Source: Closterium sp. NIES-65
Lineage: Eukaryota > Streptophyta > Zygnematophyceae > Desmidiales > Closteriaceae
Length of the DNA stretch: 64,000 bases
Reading direction: 5' to 3'
Assembly (NCBI GenBank): GCA_948144175.1
Contig: CANXME010002011.1
Coordinates: forward strand, 124,001 to 188,000
Both the position numbers and the translations under genes were made by a program. The notes beneath the pieces are model-generated. The model ran no database searches, was not told where the DNA came from, and was given only the letters and a program-made list of their open reading frames with translations. Positions 35,301 to 46,658 of the stretch are shown piece by piece. How positions within the stretch are numbered: position 1 is the stretch's first letter; every line of letters begins with the position of its first letter.

Positions 35301-37522
35301 ACATGTTACGAGTTTTTGGGTGCATGGTACAGTACCGACCACCATCTGCACGGGCCGGCCGATTTTCGCAACGAGCACAGTGGGGGCTACACCTGGGCAT
35401 CGAAAAACACTACAACGCATGGAAAATCTTCGACGTCCACACGAAGGAAACAGTGGCAGCACGTGACATCATCTTCTACGAACGACTCACCATGCAAACT
35501 TATCTTGCCAACCTGGACGAGAACCGAGACCCCACAGGTGGTTTCCGTGGCAACCGAGCCTTCGCATCGGCAGAAGACGAAGCTGACTGGGACGAGCAGA
35601 ACGTGGAAGGAGCCTCGGAAGCAGCCGGACCACTCCCGTACTGCTCTGTCAACGTCCCCATGGATGACGAAAACCCGCGCGACAGTAACAACGCCGAAAT
35701 CTACTACCATTTCGCCGACAACGGTTACGTAACACCTGCAAGAGTCAACACCGACGAAGCTGAACGCATAGGACCAAACTTCATACCTGATCCAGAAGAG
35801 GGAGACAAAGCAGCCTATCCCGAGGACAACACTCTCCCCGGCACACTCCCCCGCTACACACAGAGTGGCCTCCAAATCCTTGGACTCGTCACCGCAGTCC
35901 ATGGCGCCGCCATTCCTAAAGAGCCTGCGATGGTTCAACAGGCTCTGGGGGGGGAACATAGGGAGAAATGGCGTGAAGCCATGGACAAAGAGCTGAAGGC
36001 ACTGGAGGAGCGCAACACCTGGAAAATCGTTCCCATCGGCGTAGCACAAAACAAGACTATCCTTACCGGGAAGTGGGTCTTCCGTGTGAAGACGAAAGCT
36101 GACGGCACCATCGACAAATTCAAAGCTCGCTGGGTCGTGCGCGGCTTTGACCAGGAGCTCGGAAGAGACTACACCGAAACCTTCGCTCCGGTCAGGCGTC
36201 ACACCTCACTCCGAATCCTCATCGCCATCGCCGCCATGAAGAAAAAAAAACTGCGACAAATCGACGTCGCAAACGCTTTTCTCTACGCACCTGTGGATGC
36301 AGAAATCTTCGTCGAGCTCCCGCACGGCTCCCACGGTGAACCCAATCAAGTCTGTCAGCTGCTTAAGTCGCTCTACGGGATCAAGCAGGCACCGCGACTG
36401 TGGCAGCAGTACCTGCACACCCGCCTTATCCGCATCGGTTTTAAACAACTCCCGCATGACCAGGGCATGTACCGCCTCACAAAGGGAAGCGACTACGTTC
36501 TCCTGATCGTCTACGTGGACGATCTCCTCTACATTGGGTCAACCGACGGCATCGCCACGTGGTTCGAAGGGGAGCTGCAGAAGGACCTTACCCTCACCGT
36601 CTCATCTACCGTCACGCAATATCTCAGACTCAACATCCGAGAAGGGAAGGACGCGATCTACCTCAGCGCCGAGAAATACGCCGACACCATCGCGAAACGC
36701 TTCGGTCTCACACCAAGCGCCCTCTCCACGCCTTACCGCTACACGTCAGGAACCGAAAAGGAACGATCTATTCTACTCAAGCCTGCCGGCATACGCGACT
36801 ATCAGAAGAAGCTCGGGTGTCTTCTCTTCGCAGCAGTCACATGCCGTCCCGACTTATCCTACTCCGCGAGTCAGCTCGCCACCTATCTCAAGAAGCCTGA
36901 AGTAGAGCATCTGGCGGAACTCGATCGCGCTCTCCACTACTTCGTCAGCACCGCGACGATCGGACTAACTTATCACAAAAACGCAACTACACCGACCAAG
37001 CTAATCGGCTACGTCGACGCCGATCACGCCGGCGACACCGACAATAGGCGCTCACGCACCGGCTATGTCTACCGCCTCGAGCCTATCGGTCCTATCTCCT
37101 GGCAGTCGAGTAAGCAGGAGTTAATCGCACTGTCTTCAGCTGAAGCGGAATATATCGCACTCTGCTCAGCCACCAAGGAGGGACTTTACCTTCGCGAACT
37201 GCTGGAAGAAGCGAAGTTAGCCGAGTTACCCAGCTTCACCGTGTTCTGCGACAACCAGTCAGCAATTCGCATCGCCAACAAGAACGGCTTCGCAAACAGG
37301 ACGAAACACATTGCCCTGCGCTATTTCTTCGTGAAGGACGAGATCGAGAAGGGGAAACTCGAACTGTCATACTGTCCCACGTCTGAGATGGCAGCCGATT
37401 ACTTGACCAAGAAGCTCGGAAAGCAGAAGTTCGAATACTGCATGCTGCTGACTGGACAGAGCCACGTCACCAGTAGCGACACTCCAGAAGCGAAGGGGAG
37501 TGTTGGAAACAATGGAACTTAA
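32342..37522 (+). pseudogene. Copia D gag-pol polyprotein with three in-frame stops
   Basis: One frame of 1,727 codons (MATNKERSS start) with stops at 32639 (TAG), 32843 (TAG) and 33593 (TGA); the last separates gag from pol. Gag ends with the zinc knuckle CHICKTSGHPRTHC. Pol is then open for about 1,300 codons. In order: protease with the active site written LDSCCGQHM (DSC where DSG is usual); integrase (HARMGHPS, CFTC, YSDILYN, QTDGGGEYTS, HQQQGVAERLNRT); a short TTSAAAETTSGAAG tandem repeat (34290-34430) between protease and integrase; RT (VANAFLYAPV, LIVYVDDLLYIGS); RNase H (YVDADHAGDTDNRRS, SSAEAEYIALC, CDNQSAIRIANK). The stops could arise by C-to-T change. Readthrough of the 33593 TGA cannot be excluded. 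Confidence 0.87.
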
Positions 37523-37948
37523 ACGCTTCAGCAGTGTCAAAACATTGCACCAGAAGCGAGGCAACCTACACCGAAGCACCTGCGAGTCAACCCTCGGAGG
37601 TTGAATCGCCTGCAGGAAGTTACGCGAAAGTCAAAGGTCGCTGACCCTTGACCTGACAAGAACAGCGCGACAGTTAAGGACACACAACTGACTCGTTACA
37701 GAGCAGTTGCCCGAGTCGCACTGTATCGAACCGCAACAGCAACAGTAGAAGTAGTTATAACCGTATCTCTTCATATTCCTTGTATTATTATATAAGCTTG
37801 TATCCTTTCAATATAATTTAATCTACTTTGCTCTCACACACTAGTGCAAGGTCGGTTCACAAAGCTTCATTAAACGCTTCGGCTATTACAAAGTATCCTA
37901 CCCAGAGTTATCCTCTGTAAAGATCCTTAGGGCCTTTTCAGCCCAACA
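37501..37948 (+). repeat. 3' LTR of copia D
   Basis: 448 bp. The polyprotein stop codon (37520-37522) lies 20 bp inside it. Confidence 0.93.
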
Positions 37949-38016
37949 GGTGCTACAGTGATGTACGCGTTGAGCAGGGATGCGAAGTAAGGAAAAGGGA
38001 ATTTCCTTACATGGTG

Positions 38017-38825
38017 CAAATGATCGGATCAAAAGCCAGTGTAATACACGCGTTTCTTCAGGAACCTCGGAAGCTCCGCTCCCGTCAGCCATGTCTCGAT
38101 GATTGTGGAGACCACCTTCCGCCAACTCCATTTTCGGTTCCGCTAGTCCTGGGAACTCCACCCATACACAACCCCTTCGAATCGAAGTGGTCCCTCACTT
38201 CAGGCTCAAAGTTCGGTTGAATACGACGCTGAAAGATCCCAAACGGTTGCCTCATTGACCGCATCGAACCATTGCTAACCTGTCTGAGATTCAATACGCC
38301 TGGAGCTTTTTGTTATCTCCACCATACTCCTGGAACCTAGAAGAGTCAGTATGTAGAAGTGTCTTCTTGATCTATGTTCACCGTGCAGGGTTCATCCGTT
38401 GATCAACGTAGTTGTCAGATCGGACGGCCCTGGGCTTTCGTTAAGGGCCGCAAGCCTCATTGATGCAAGCTTTATGCTCTGGAGTGTCAGGAATGCGATT
38501 TATGGAGGAAAGGTTAAGAAGCTATGCGGAGCAGGAGCAGGAAAGAATCAGGCTTCTGCCTCAGGGATGGAGGATTCGCCGTGAGGTTTGCCAGTTCCAG
38601 GGATTTTTCTTAAGCTGAATATTGTTCGTGCCGTGGTCTCAAGGCTTTCCGGTCTGTTTTCTAAGGTCGCCTGACTGGTAATCTCGTGGCAATCGGTTCA
38701 ATTTTGGTCCAATTCCGAGGCGTTCCAGTGGATTACAAGGGGGCCGGAGCAAGATCGTATCGTAACCGTTTCTACATCGTTCGTTTCAATCAAAGGTCGT
38801 TGCACGAATTATACTCGAAACAGTC
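38017..38825. other. Flank between the gypsy element and the R3H gene
   Basis: About 0.8 kb of moderate-GC sequence with no convincing frame on either strand. It should hold the promoter and 5' UTR of the R3H gene. I see no TATA box at a persuasive distance and no repeat. Confidence 0.5.
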
Positions 38826-41671
38826 ATGGCGACGGCAGCAGCGGCTGGATCTGCGCCACCAGCATCATTACTATCAGCATCATCCTTGTCCTCCTCACCT
38901 TCACTTTCCACCGCAGCAGCTTCCGCACTGCCATCTTCATCCACACCGCCATCCTCGTTATCAGCTACGGAATTGAACGGTCAAGAGCAAGCAGCTCCAG
39001 ACTCGTGGGAGTCGGACAATCTGGACGAGCGGTTGAAGCAACTGCAGATATTCAAACCCGTGATTGTAACGAACGGCGCTACTGGCGAGAACAACAACTC
39101 CATTGACAGCATCAATGGGACCGGCACCGGCGACGAGCAGCAGCAAGCGATGGAGACCAACCAGCTGTCAAGCCAGCAACCCGGGCTTGCGACGAAGAAT
39201 CAATCGGCGGGTCAGCCGCAGGTGATCGACAAGCGCTTGGAGCTCGTCGACAGCTTTCTCAGGGAGGCTCTCGCAAACCCTCGTGATCGACTCACAAGTA
39301 CGTTCGCCGTGTCATTTGGCACTTTTTTTATAGAGCCTTGTTGCCTTCTAAATTTATGCGTTGGCACTTTCTGTTCTCTTATCAAACATTCGTTCGCTTC
39401 TATCGTTGATGCTCTTGCCGCATACGGTGCTCTGCATGGAGCGACGTGAAACGGTTTTAACTGCAAAGCGTCAAGTCTGTTTTTAAAGCGCCTAGAAATC
39501 ATTTGTCCTCTTCCTCCAATGGTATGCGAAATCCTGTCTCTGCCTCGCGTCTTCCCCTCCCCGCCCCCCCTCTCCCCCAACCCTCTAATCCCCCCGGCGC
39601 CAGTTCTCCGCATGGAGCAGGACGTCGAGCGGTTTATCCGGAACCCGAACCTTCAGGTCATGGAGTTCCAACCAATGGCGTCGTCGTACCATCGCGCCGC
39701 CGCGCACCGCGTCGCGCAGCACTACTCGCTACAGACGTCCGCCGCAGATGCCGTCACGCCAAGCGGTGGCGAATGCACTGTCGTCGTCGCGCGAAAGGTT
39801 GGCGAGCTTCGCCCGCCCGCCGTCCGCCTCGTCGATCTCCCTCTCGGCCCGACCAGCAGCGGCGGAAGCGGCGGCGCTCCCGGCGCCGGCGCCGTGAACG
39901 GCGGCGGAGCAGGCGCAGAAGCTGCGCCAGGCCCTGGGGGGTTTAAGCTGGCAATAAGGCGGAGGCCGAGCGGGGGAAGAGGAGGGGCTGCGGGGGATGG
40001 AGGAGAAGGGGGAATGGGCGGAAGTTCCGCGGACGGGGCGGATGGCGCGGGAGTGATCCGATCCGTGGAGGAGCGGAAGGAGATGTATAACCGGGCACGA
40101 GCAAGAATTTTCAATACTGCCCAAGTGGATGCTGTGGACAGCGAGGAAAGCGCGAGCAGCGCGGAAGGGGCAGGCGGAAAGGGCGAAGCGGGTGGGAAGC
40201 AGGAGAAGGAGGGGAAGGCAGTGGGGAAGACAGGTGCGGAGGCAGGCGGAAAGACAGGGGCGAAGGCAGGCGCGGACGCAGGGGGGAAGGGAAGCGGGAA
40301 GGGGAAGGGCAGTGGCGGGGAGGAAAAGGTTGGCGCGGATAAGCAAGGGCTAACCAAGAGCTCGTCAGGCGGGCGGAAAGGGAGGAATGTTGCTATTCTG
40401 CGAGACAGGGAGAAGGAGAAGCAGGACCCCGACTACCAGCGCGGTTATGATCGGTTCTCACAGAGGTTCGACCCTGGCTTTGGTGCCCAGGCGCCTAATC
40501 CGTACGGCATGCAGCCAATATACGCTCCTGTCGTTACCTATGCCTCCGAATTCCCCTCGCTCTCGCCCTCTGCGCCCGCGAATAATGCTGCTGCTGGCAA
40601 CCGAACCGGGCGTGGAGGCCCGGGTGGGGCGGGACCTGCCAGGCCTGGAGGTCCGGCGCCAGGTCCGGCACCAAACGTGTCCGTCCACGGCCCGGGGCAA
40701 TCTCCAGGCTCGGTGGGCGCTGGTTCGGCAGGGTTGATCCAGCCAGGGTTTCCAGGGGCGGGGTTTCCACCGGGCAGTTTCCCCCCGGGCAATCTACCCC
40801 CGGGTGGTTTACCCGTGCATTTCCAGCAAATTCCTACGCTTGGCCCTCCTCATCCGCTGAACGTGTGGAGGGCACATGCTGCTGTGGGAATGATGGCCAT
40901 GCATGGCCGTGGAGTCATGCCAATGCCCGGACCTATTCCCGGACCTGTTCCCGGACCTGTTCCCGGGCCTCTTCCAGGAGCTGTTCCCGGATCTGCCCCT
41001 GGTCCGGTTCCATACGGACTGATCCAACCTCCCAGTTCGATGCCAGGTTCGGCAGGTTCTCCTGGAGGGGTAGGCATGGGAATGACTGGTTCGACAGCAA
41101 CAGCAGCAGGAAGGGGGGTAGGCCCTGGCTTTCCACCAAACCTACAGAGGGATGGCATCATGGGTCCAGGAGCAATTTCCGTTCCTGGTGTTAGTGGTTC
41201 AGTGAGACCAGGTCAGGGAACAGGTTCGGGCCCAGCCTTTTCGCCCGGCATGGTGCCAGGCCCAAACCCAGGCATGGTTGTGAACCGAGGTATGGTTGTG
41301 CCGGGAAATATGGGGTATGGTTATGGAGGAGGGAATGTGGTAAGGCCAGCAGGTTCGGTAGCAGGGCCGGGATTTGGCATGGGGCAAATGGGAGGCTCGG
41401 TTGCGGGTGGGGGGATGCCGTATGTGGTGGGGGGTGTGGGGGTAAACGGGGGAGGGATCGGAGTAGCTGTGAAGGAAATGACGGGAGCACAAGCAGGTGC
41501 AGGTGGTGGTAATGCTGCTGGGAGTGGTGGGGTGGGAGGGGGTGGGGGGGGTGTGCTTGGAGGGGGGCGACGAGAGGTGGTTGGGCCTGGTGTTCAACCG
41601 CCTCCGATCAATTCCCCCTACATGCAACAACATCAACAGCAGTATCAGCAGCAGCAGCAGTTTCATCAGCA

Positions 41672-41741
<70 letters not shown>

Positions 41742-41843
41742 TTTATGCACCAGCAACAAATGCATCAGCAGCACCTGCACCAACAGCAGTTGCACCAGCA
41801 GCAGCAGTGGAGGCAACAGCAGCAGCAGCAGCAGCAGCGCTAA
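38826..41843 (+). CDS. R3H and SUZ domain protein with glutamine-rich tail
   Basis: Two exons, 38826-39297 and 39604-41843, GT-AG intron, 903 aa. Residues about 130-210 form an R3H domain: VDSFLREAL, ILRMEQDVERFI, then SSYHRAAAHRVAQHY with the defining Arg-x3-His, interrupted by the intron between RLT and ILR. Near residues 310-330, RSVEERKEMYNRARARIF resembles a SUZ motif. Both bind single-stranded nucleic acid, as in the R3HDM/ARPP21 family, so an RNA-binding role, probably cytoplasmic, is likely. The rest is disordered: acidic and Lys/Gly-rich (340-460), then Pro/Gly/Met repeats, then a Gln/His tract from about residue 840 to the end. The ATG is the first in frame after a GC-poor leader. 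The polyQ length is probably variable between strains. Confidence 0.85.
41632..41838 (+). repeat. CAG/CAA trinucleotide tract coding polyglutamine
   Basis: In-frame (CAG)n with CAA and CAT interruptions. The longest pure run is about 41672-41735. It encodes the Gln-rich C-terminus of the R3H protein and shifts the other frames into Ser and Leu runs. Confidence 0.9.
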
Positions 41844-42331
41844 TGGCATTCTCAAACAGGTGCCAACTGGAGTAGTACTTCATCTGCAGGGGTCAGGCTT
41901 TGTTAATAATCGTTTTTTGCCTCTTCAAGAACTGACCTTATTCTTGCTGAACTGCTTTGCCAACTGATTTCTGTTAAAGCTTTCTGTGGCTTGGTTGTGT
42001 TTGATTATTTTCCAATGCTGGGATAACACAAACAGGAAAACTGTGTTTCATAACTAATTGACTTCTCAACCTGCAGAAACGCGAGGACGTGGCACCTTGT
42101 GGCACAATGCTGGAAATAATACCGAATAGCAGGCAGGCGCGGCCGACGTACAGCCCAGCAACCGACGGTTCCACGTCTGCATCGTGTGAAAGTTCGCGAA
42201 CTTCAACTAGCCCAAATAGCCTACCCACTTGACCTTCGCTTGGTGGGCATTCACGAGCTTCAACGATGGTATCACGCTTGTAACCGTGTTCATTCATCCC
42301 TCAACTATCCAGCACTCCGGGATTGTGGTTA
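41844..42331. other. Downstream region of the R3H gene
   Basis: No gene seen. It should hold the 3' UTR of the R3H gene. A short frame on the minus strand (41974-42297) shows no family features and is not supported. Confidence 0.5.
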
Positions 42332-42499
42332 GGACGCGGCACCTCAAGCAATTTTGCACGATCGATCGCAGGATCGCTGATTCAACCGTACTGAAATCCT
42401 GCTGAAAGTTTTTAAAGCTTTTGAAACCATTTCAAACTCCTAGATCATTCGATCCTGCGCAGGATCGATCGCAGGGTCGGTGCTGGAGGTGCCGCGTCC
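42332..42499. mobile_element. 168-bp MITE with TTA target duplication
   Basis: Perfect 14-bp terminal inverted repeats GGACGCGGCACCTC (42332-42345, and its complement at 42486-42499), extending to about 20 bp with one mismatch. TTA lies on both sides (42329-42331 and 42500-42502). The interior contains inverted GATCGATCGCAG segments near each end. No coding capacity. Size, TIR and TTA target fit a PIF/Harbinger-derived MITE. The TIR sequence differs from that of 18087-18842, so it is a different family. Confidence 0.75.
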
Positions 42500-42502
42500 T
42501 TA

Positions 42503-43352
42503 GTGGCCACTTGCTATTCACTGTCAAAAAGCTTTGTCGATGAACCACAACGCGGTTGGGTGCGATTTTGTGCGCTTAAAAGTGGTCACCACTTTAAACC
42601 GCTATGCACCTACCCGAGCATTATTTGTACGGAAACTGCGAATGAACCCACTTTTGTGACCCCGTCACCTGTCCGTCATCCTCCCCGACGCGGGCTACTA
42701 CGTTAGCCCTCTGTCGGCCTTTATTTCCACCCACAGCCTCCAGCTTTCCTCACTTTCTAATCCAGTCAGTAGCCCTCACAAACGGCGCGAGCATTGAACT
42801 TCGCGTACTAACTCTGTACATACGAGAGGCAGCGGCATTGGGCTCAGACTCGAAGCGCAATTTGGGCGTCGTGCCTCGTTACCAGCCAAAGGGTTCTCCA
42901 GTCAAACCAATCACTCCCTGAGGAGTCAGCCTGCCGAGAAGCGACTGACGTGAGCAACTGACGTAAGCAACTGGCGTAAGCAGCTGACGTAAGCAACTGA
43001 CGTAGGCAACTGACGTAGACGTGAGCAACGGCCCAGCAGCTGCCAGCCAACTGACGGCACCGGTGACACCATTGGAAGAGCGCCCGAGTAGCGAAGGGGT
43101 CAGCCTGCCTGCGGCAGAGTCCAAGGCAGAGCAGCGGCAGGGCGGCAAATCCTTTTGGGCGCTGCGGGGCGTTCTTTTTAGTCGAGTCAAAAACAGAGTT
43201 TAATCCAAGCTAGAGCAGCGGCAGGGCTGCAAGTACTCTCGGGCGCTGCGGGGCGGCGAGCAGCGCTCGTAGGCCAGCTGGCGAAGGCGAAACCGCTTCC
43301 AGCATTTCACAAAATCAACTGCGTTTCGCAATTTTTATGTTGTGAGGGATAG

Positions 43353-43419
<67 letters not shown>

Positions 43420-43478
43420 AAGAGTTTTTTTTTCAGCATCCTAATCTTTTGGGGAATCGCAATCGCCGCGTCGCGAGG
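42503..43478. repeat. Gene-free region with short tandem repeats before the globin gene
   Basis: Contains about six irregular copies of a 12-14 bp unit like CTGACGTAAGCAA (42945-43030). There is a duplicated 57-60 bp segment (43115-43171 and 43194-43255) with a near-palindrome between the copies (43174-43193). A (TA)n microsatellite of about 60 bp lies at 43353-43415, which may act as or hide the TATA region of the globin gene starting at 43479. No gene is seen. Confidence 0.75.
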
Positions 43479-45887
43479 ATGTACGGCGGGGGCAGCGAGA
43501 TTCCCGCGAATATCCTCTTCGGCCACGTGGGAAGCGACGAGGATTTCGCGGGACCGCCCATTCCCACCGGCACCGCCCCCGCGACTGGCGCCGCAACAGA
43601 CGCCGCGAGTTACGGAGGCGTACCGAAGCGGCAAGAAGTGCTGCTGCCGGAGCAAGCGGCGCTGATCCGCGAGTCGTACGCGCGCATCGAGAAGGACAGG
43701 AAGCAGCACGCGCTCATCATGTACCTCACGTGAGTGACTCGCGTTGACTTGAGTCACTTTGACTTTGCGTTGACTCGCTTGATTCACGCTGCCTTGACTT
43801 AGTTGGCTCGAATTGACTCGCAATGTCTGTTTCGTTCCAACTGGATCAACTCCTGACCATCTCCCTCCGCCCTTCCTTCCCCTTCATTGGCCCAATGGCT
43901 AACCTCCACGTCAGCATATTCGACATCTGCCCCGAGGCGAAGCCCCTATTCTCCATGGTGCGCGAGTCGAGCGAGCCCGCACCCGTCAACCCGCGCCTCG
44001 AGGCGCACGCCACACTCGCATTCACCATGGTGGGTGGGAATGGGAGGGACGCATGCGGTGGAATGGTTGGGCGGATGGGATGGGCTGTTGATGCTGGTAG
44101 TAGTGGTATGAGATCGATGCATCAACAGCAGCGAATGGCTGTAGGCTTACAGTGTGTGTATACAGCGACTCCAGCGAGCCCGCGCCCGTCAGCCTGCGCC
44201 TCAAGGCGCACGCCACGCTCGCATTCACCTTGGTGGGTGGGGCGGATGGGTTGATGGGATGGATCGATGTTCGTGGAATGGTGGGAAGGATGAGGAATGA
44301 GTGATGGTGGGAGCGATGAAGAATGCTGGTAGTACCTTCAGCACTTGGGCTGGCAGGGAGGCTTCGTCATTGCACAATCCCCTATCCCTATGTCCGTGCT
44401 CCTCTCCTCCTCCCCCCTCCCCTTCTCAGATGTGCGAGGCCTTCAGCAACTGGGATGATCCGGAGCGGATTGCCAAGCAAACGCCATTCTTCAAGGCGCT
44501 GGGCGGCCGGCACCTCAACTATGGCATTGATGGGGACGACTTTCCCGTGAGTGGGTGTGAGTGGTTGTGAATGGGTGTGAGTGAGTATGAGTGGGTGTGA
44601 TTGGGTGTGAGCGGTTGTGAGTGCAGAAGTCCGTTGGCTGAAGCACACAGGCAGCGCCCTTTCTTCAAGGCTTTGGGAGGCAGGCACCTCAACTACGGCA
44701 TTGATGGGGACGACTTTCCTGTGAGTGGGTGTGGGTGGTGGATGATGGAAGGGGTGTGGGGAGGGTAGGAGCACACAAGCAAGCGTCCTGAATCAAGGCT
44801 CTGGGAGGCAGGCACCTCAACTACGTCATTGATGGGGACGACTTTCCAGGAGTTGAGGGGTCAATGTTGCAAGTGGGGAGATGAGGGAGAAGGAGATGGG
44901 GGTAGCGTAGCAGCACACAGGGCAACACCTCTCTCTAAGCCGTTGGGTGGCCGACACCTAAACCACAAAGGCATCAACAGGATTTGGCTTCAACTGAGGA
45001 AAGTGTTGTTTTGAGGCGTCTCAACACAACACTTTTATCGCGGGGGTAGCAGCTCACAGGGCAACACCTCTCTCTAAGCCGTTGGGCGGCCGACACCTCT
45101 TTGAACCACGACGGCATCAAGTTCAAGTTGAGAGGATTTGACTTCAAGTTCAACCCCTCTCCCTCTTCCAATCTCCCCCCCACCATGCAGATTTTCCGCA
45201 CTGGCTTCATGAAGGCTTTACAGAGAGCGTTTGGGAAGGAGTGGTTTGGGAAGGAGTGGTTTGGGAAGGAGTGGTTTGGGAAGGAGTGGTTTGGGAAGGA
45301 GTGGTTTGGGAAGGAGTGGTTTGGGAAGGAGTGGTTTGGGAAGGAGTGGTTTGGGAAGGAGTGGTTTGGGAAGGAGTGGTTTGGGAAGGAGTGGTTTGGG
45401 AAGGAGTGGTTTGGGAAGGAGTGGTTTGGGAAGGAGTGGTTTGGGGACTTGGAGGCCGCATAGCGTGCCGCGTTCGACATTCTAGACGACATGGCTTCCA
45501 GCTCAACCGCACTCTCTCTCATCTGTCTCCCCCACACTCCCCCACACTCCTCCCTTCAGATTTCCCGCACTGGCTTTATGAAGGCACTGCAGAGGGCGTT
45601 TGGAGAGGAGTGGTGTGCAGCGCTAAACATCCGCCCTGAAATTCAACCGCTCTCTCTTCCCTTCCTCCACACCTTTCCCTCCCCCCATTTAGATCTTCCG
45701 CACTGGCTTCATGAAGGCACTACAGAGAGCTTTCGGGGAGGAGTGGTTTGGAGACTTGGAGGCGGCCTGGTGTGCCGCGTTTGACATTCTAGAAGACATG
45801 GCTTCAAGTGGCATGGCTGAGAAGGGCGGACAGAAAGTCATCCCGCCTGCTGCTCTTGAGATGCTAGAGCGGATGCAGCAGCAGTAG
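43479..45887 (+). CDS. Globin (plant-type haemoglobin), four exons
   Basis: Exons 43479-43729, 43915-44029, 44430-44546 and 45693-45887 give 225 aa. Haem-binding O2/NO protein, probably cytosolic: no signal peptide, but a Gly/Ala/Pro-rich extension of about 65 residues precedes the A helix (LLPEQAALIRESYARI). The C-D region is IFDICPEAKPLF. His115 in RLEAHATLAF fits the distal E7 histidine and His150 in ALGGRHLNYG the proximal F8 histidine. The last exon carries the G-H helices (IFRTGFMKALQRAF, DLEAAWCAAFDILEDMA). Three introns at these places match plant haemoglobin genes. The start is the ATG giving MYGGGSE; another in-frame ATG lies 30 nt upstream. Odd: exons 2, 3 and 4 all have extra partial copies in the introns or 3' flank. 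Confidence 0.85.
44148..45110 (+). repeat. Echoes of globin exons 2 and 3
   Basis: The last about 75 nt of exon 2 plus the donor GTGGGTGGG recur at 44155-44240, with the final ATG changed to TTG. The last half of exon 3 (LGGRHLNYGIDGDDFP) recurs at about 44655-44721 with a donor and at about 44793-44850 without. Two further shortened copies (LSKPLGGRHL-like) lie at 44925-44975 and 45065-45115. A 36-nt hairpin (about 45000-45036) separates the last two. Confidence 0.85.
45191..45640 (+). repeat. Echoes of globin exon 4, one with a GKEWF expansion
   Basis: Two copies of the last exon precede the real one. The copy at 45191-45500 has an acceptor (ccatgcag) and starts IFRTGFMKALQRAFG. It then carries about 14 copies of a 15-bp unit GGGAAGGAGTGGTTT (45231-45443), coding GKEWF repeats, and ends with Trp changed to stop in LEAAW. 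The copy at 45560-45625 (ISRTGFMKALQRAFGEEW) is cut after about 60 nt. A fourth fragment with the exon end lies at 45970-46078 after the gene. Confidence 0.88.
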
Positions 45888-46658
45888 CTGTAGCAGTGCC
45901 ATAAAATCAGCGAGGGTGGCTGGAGGGCATGTGGTGCAGTGCGGTGCGGTGTGGTGTGGTACGGTGTGGTGCGCAGCGTTTGACATGCAGGAGGGCATGG
46001 CTTCAAGCGGCATGGCTGGGCTGAGAAGGGCGGGCAGAAGGTGGTCCCGAGATGCTAGAGCGGATGCAGCAGCAGTAGCTGTAGCTGTAGCAGTAGCTGT
46101 ACCAATGGAAGGGAACCCAAGAGAACTCATTCTCCCGAATCAATGACCCCCCATGCGGAAGTCCCGGGTCCTCAGGCTGAAGCAGTGTCATTTGTATGCC
46201 AGGAGGAGGGTTGAATGAACGTTTTTTTGTATGTTTCAGGGTCTGGATAAAGTGCAGTCAAATGGGACTTGCCACGTGTGCATGCAACAACTACCAGTAT
46301 GCAAAACATATCCTATCCTACGAATAGTCATCACACATGTTCAACGGCTACCCACTCCACTACTGTAGATAATTTGGTACGTGCCAGTACCAGATTAAAA
46401 CCGCTTCCGGTAGTTTTCTGCGGCTCCTCGAAGCTGACTAATCCAACTTGCTGACTTTTGAGTCGACTCAAAAACTGCTTACGGTAGCTTCTATGGCTCC
46501 TCGAAGCCAATCCAACTTGGCACTATGTGCCAGCTCCCCTTCACCTTTCCCCCTTCTCCTTCCTCCACTCCCCATCCCTCCTGTTTGTTTACCAGGTCCC
46601 TCCTGCGTGTCCTGTGAGCCGAGCTGGCTGGCTTCCACTCCCCGTCCCCCCTCCTGCT
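45888..46658. other. Convergent region between globin and transporter genes
   Basis: Both genes end here. It contains the trailing echo of globin exon 4 (45970-46078). It also holds a duplicated segment of about 50 bp (46398-46450 and 46470-46518) with the perfect 18-bp palindrome TTTTGAGTCGACTCAAAA at 46456-46473 between the copies. No further gene. Confidence 0.7.

Larger units (their letters stand above)
31842..37948 (+). mobile_element. Ty1/copia element D, full length, nested in the gypsy 5' LTR
   Basis: Plus-strand element of 6,107 bp from a copia lineage unlike A, B and C. The LTRs are 448 bp each (31842-32289 and 37501-37948), TGTTGG...CCAACA, with 5 differences (about 1.1%). The target duplication GGTGC (31837-31841 and 37949-37953) is perfect. 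The primer binding site TGGTATGAGAGC starts at 32290. The purine tract AAGGGGAG ends at 37500. It lies inside the gypsy LTR, so it is younger than that element. Confidence 0.94.
18872..38011 (-). mobile_element. Ty3/gypsy chromovirus, host of two nested copia insertions
   Basis: Minus-strand LTR element with the perfect target duplication TGGTG at 18867-18871 and 38012-38016. The 3' LTR is 18872-19202 (331 bp). The 5' LTR is split into 37949-38011 and 31569-31836 by copia D; joining these gives 331 bp as well. The two LTRs differ at 3 positions (about 0.9%). The primer binding site (31553-31567) is initiator-Met-like and a purine tract (near 19203-19222) adjoins the 3' LTR. Gag, protease, RT, RNase H, integrase and a chromodomain follow in the gypsy order. 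Without the two nested copias the element would be about 5.5 kb. Confidence 0.93.

Noticed and set aside
41497-41967. Serine-rich frame
   Set aside because: Second frame of the CAG tract in the R3H gene.
43353-43415. (TA)n tract as a specific regulatory element
   Set aside because: Simple microsatellite; position before the globin start is suggestive but nothing more can be supported.
45231-45443. Possible CRISPR-like array (also 47986-48340 and 56626-56790)
   Set aside because: Repeats are directly adjacent without spacers and lie in eukaryotic introns; these are minisatellites.
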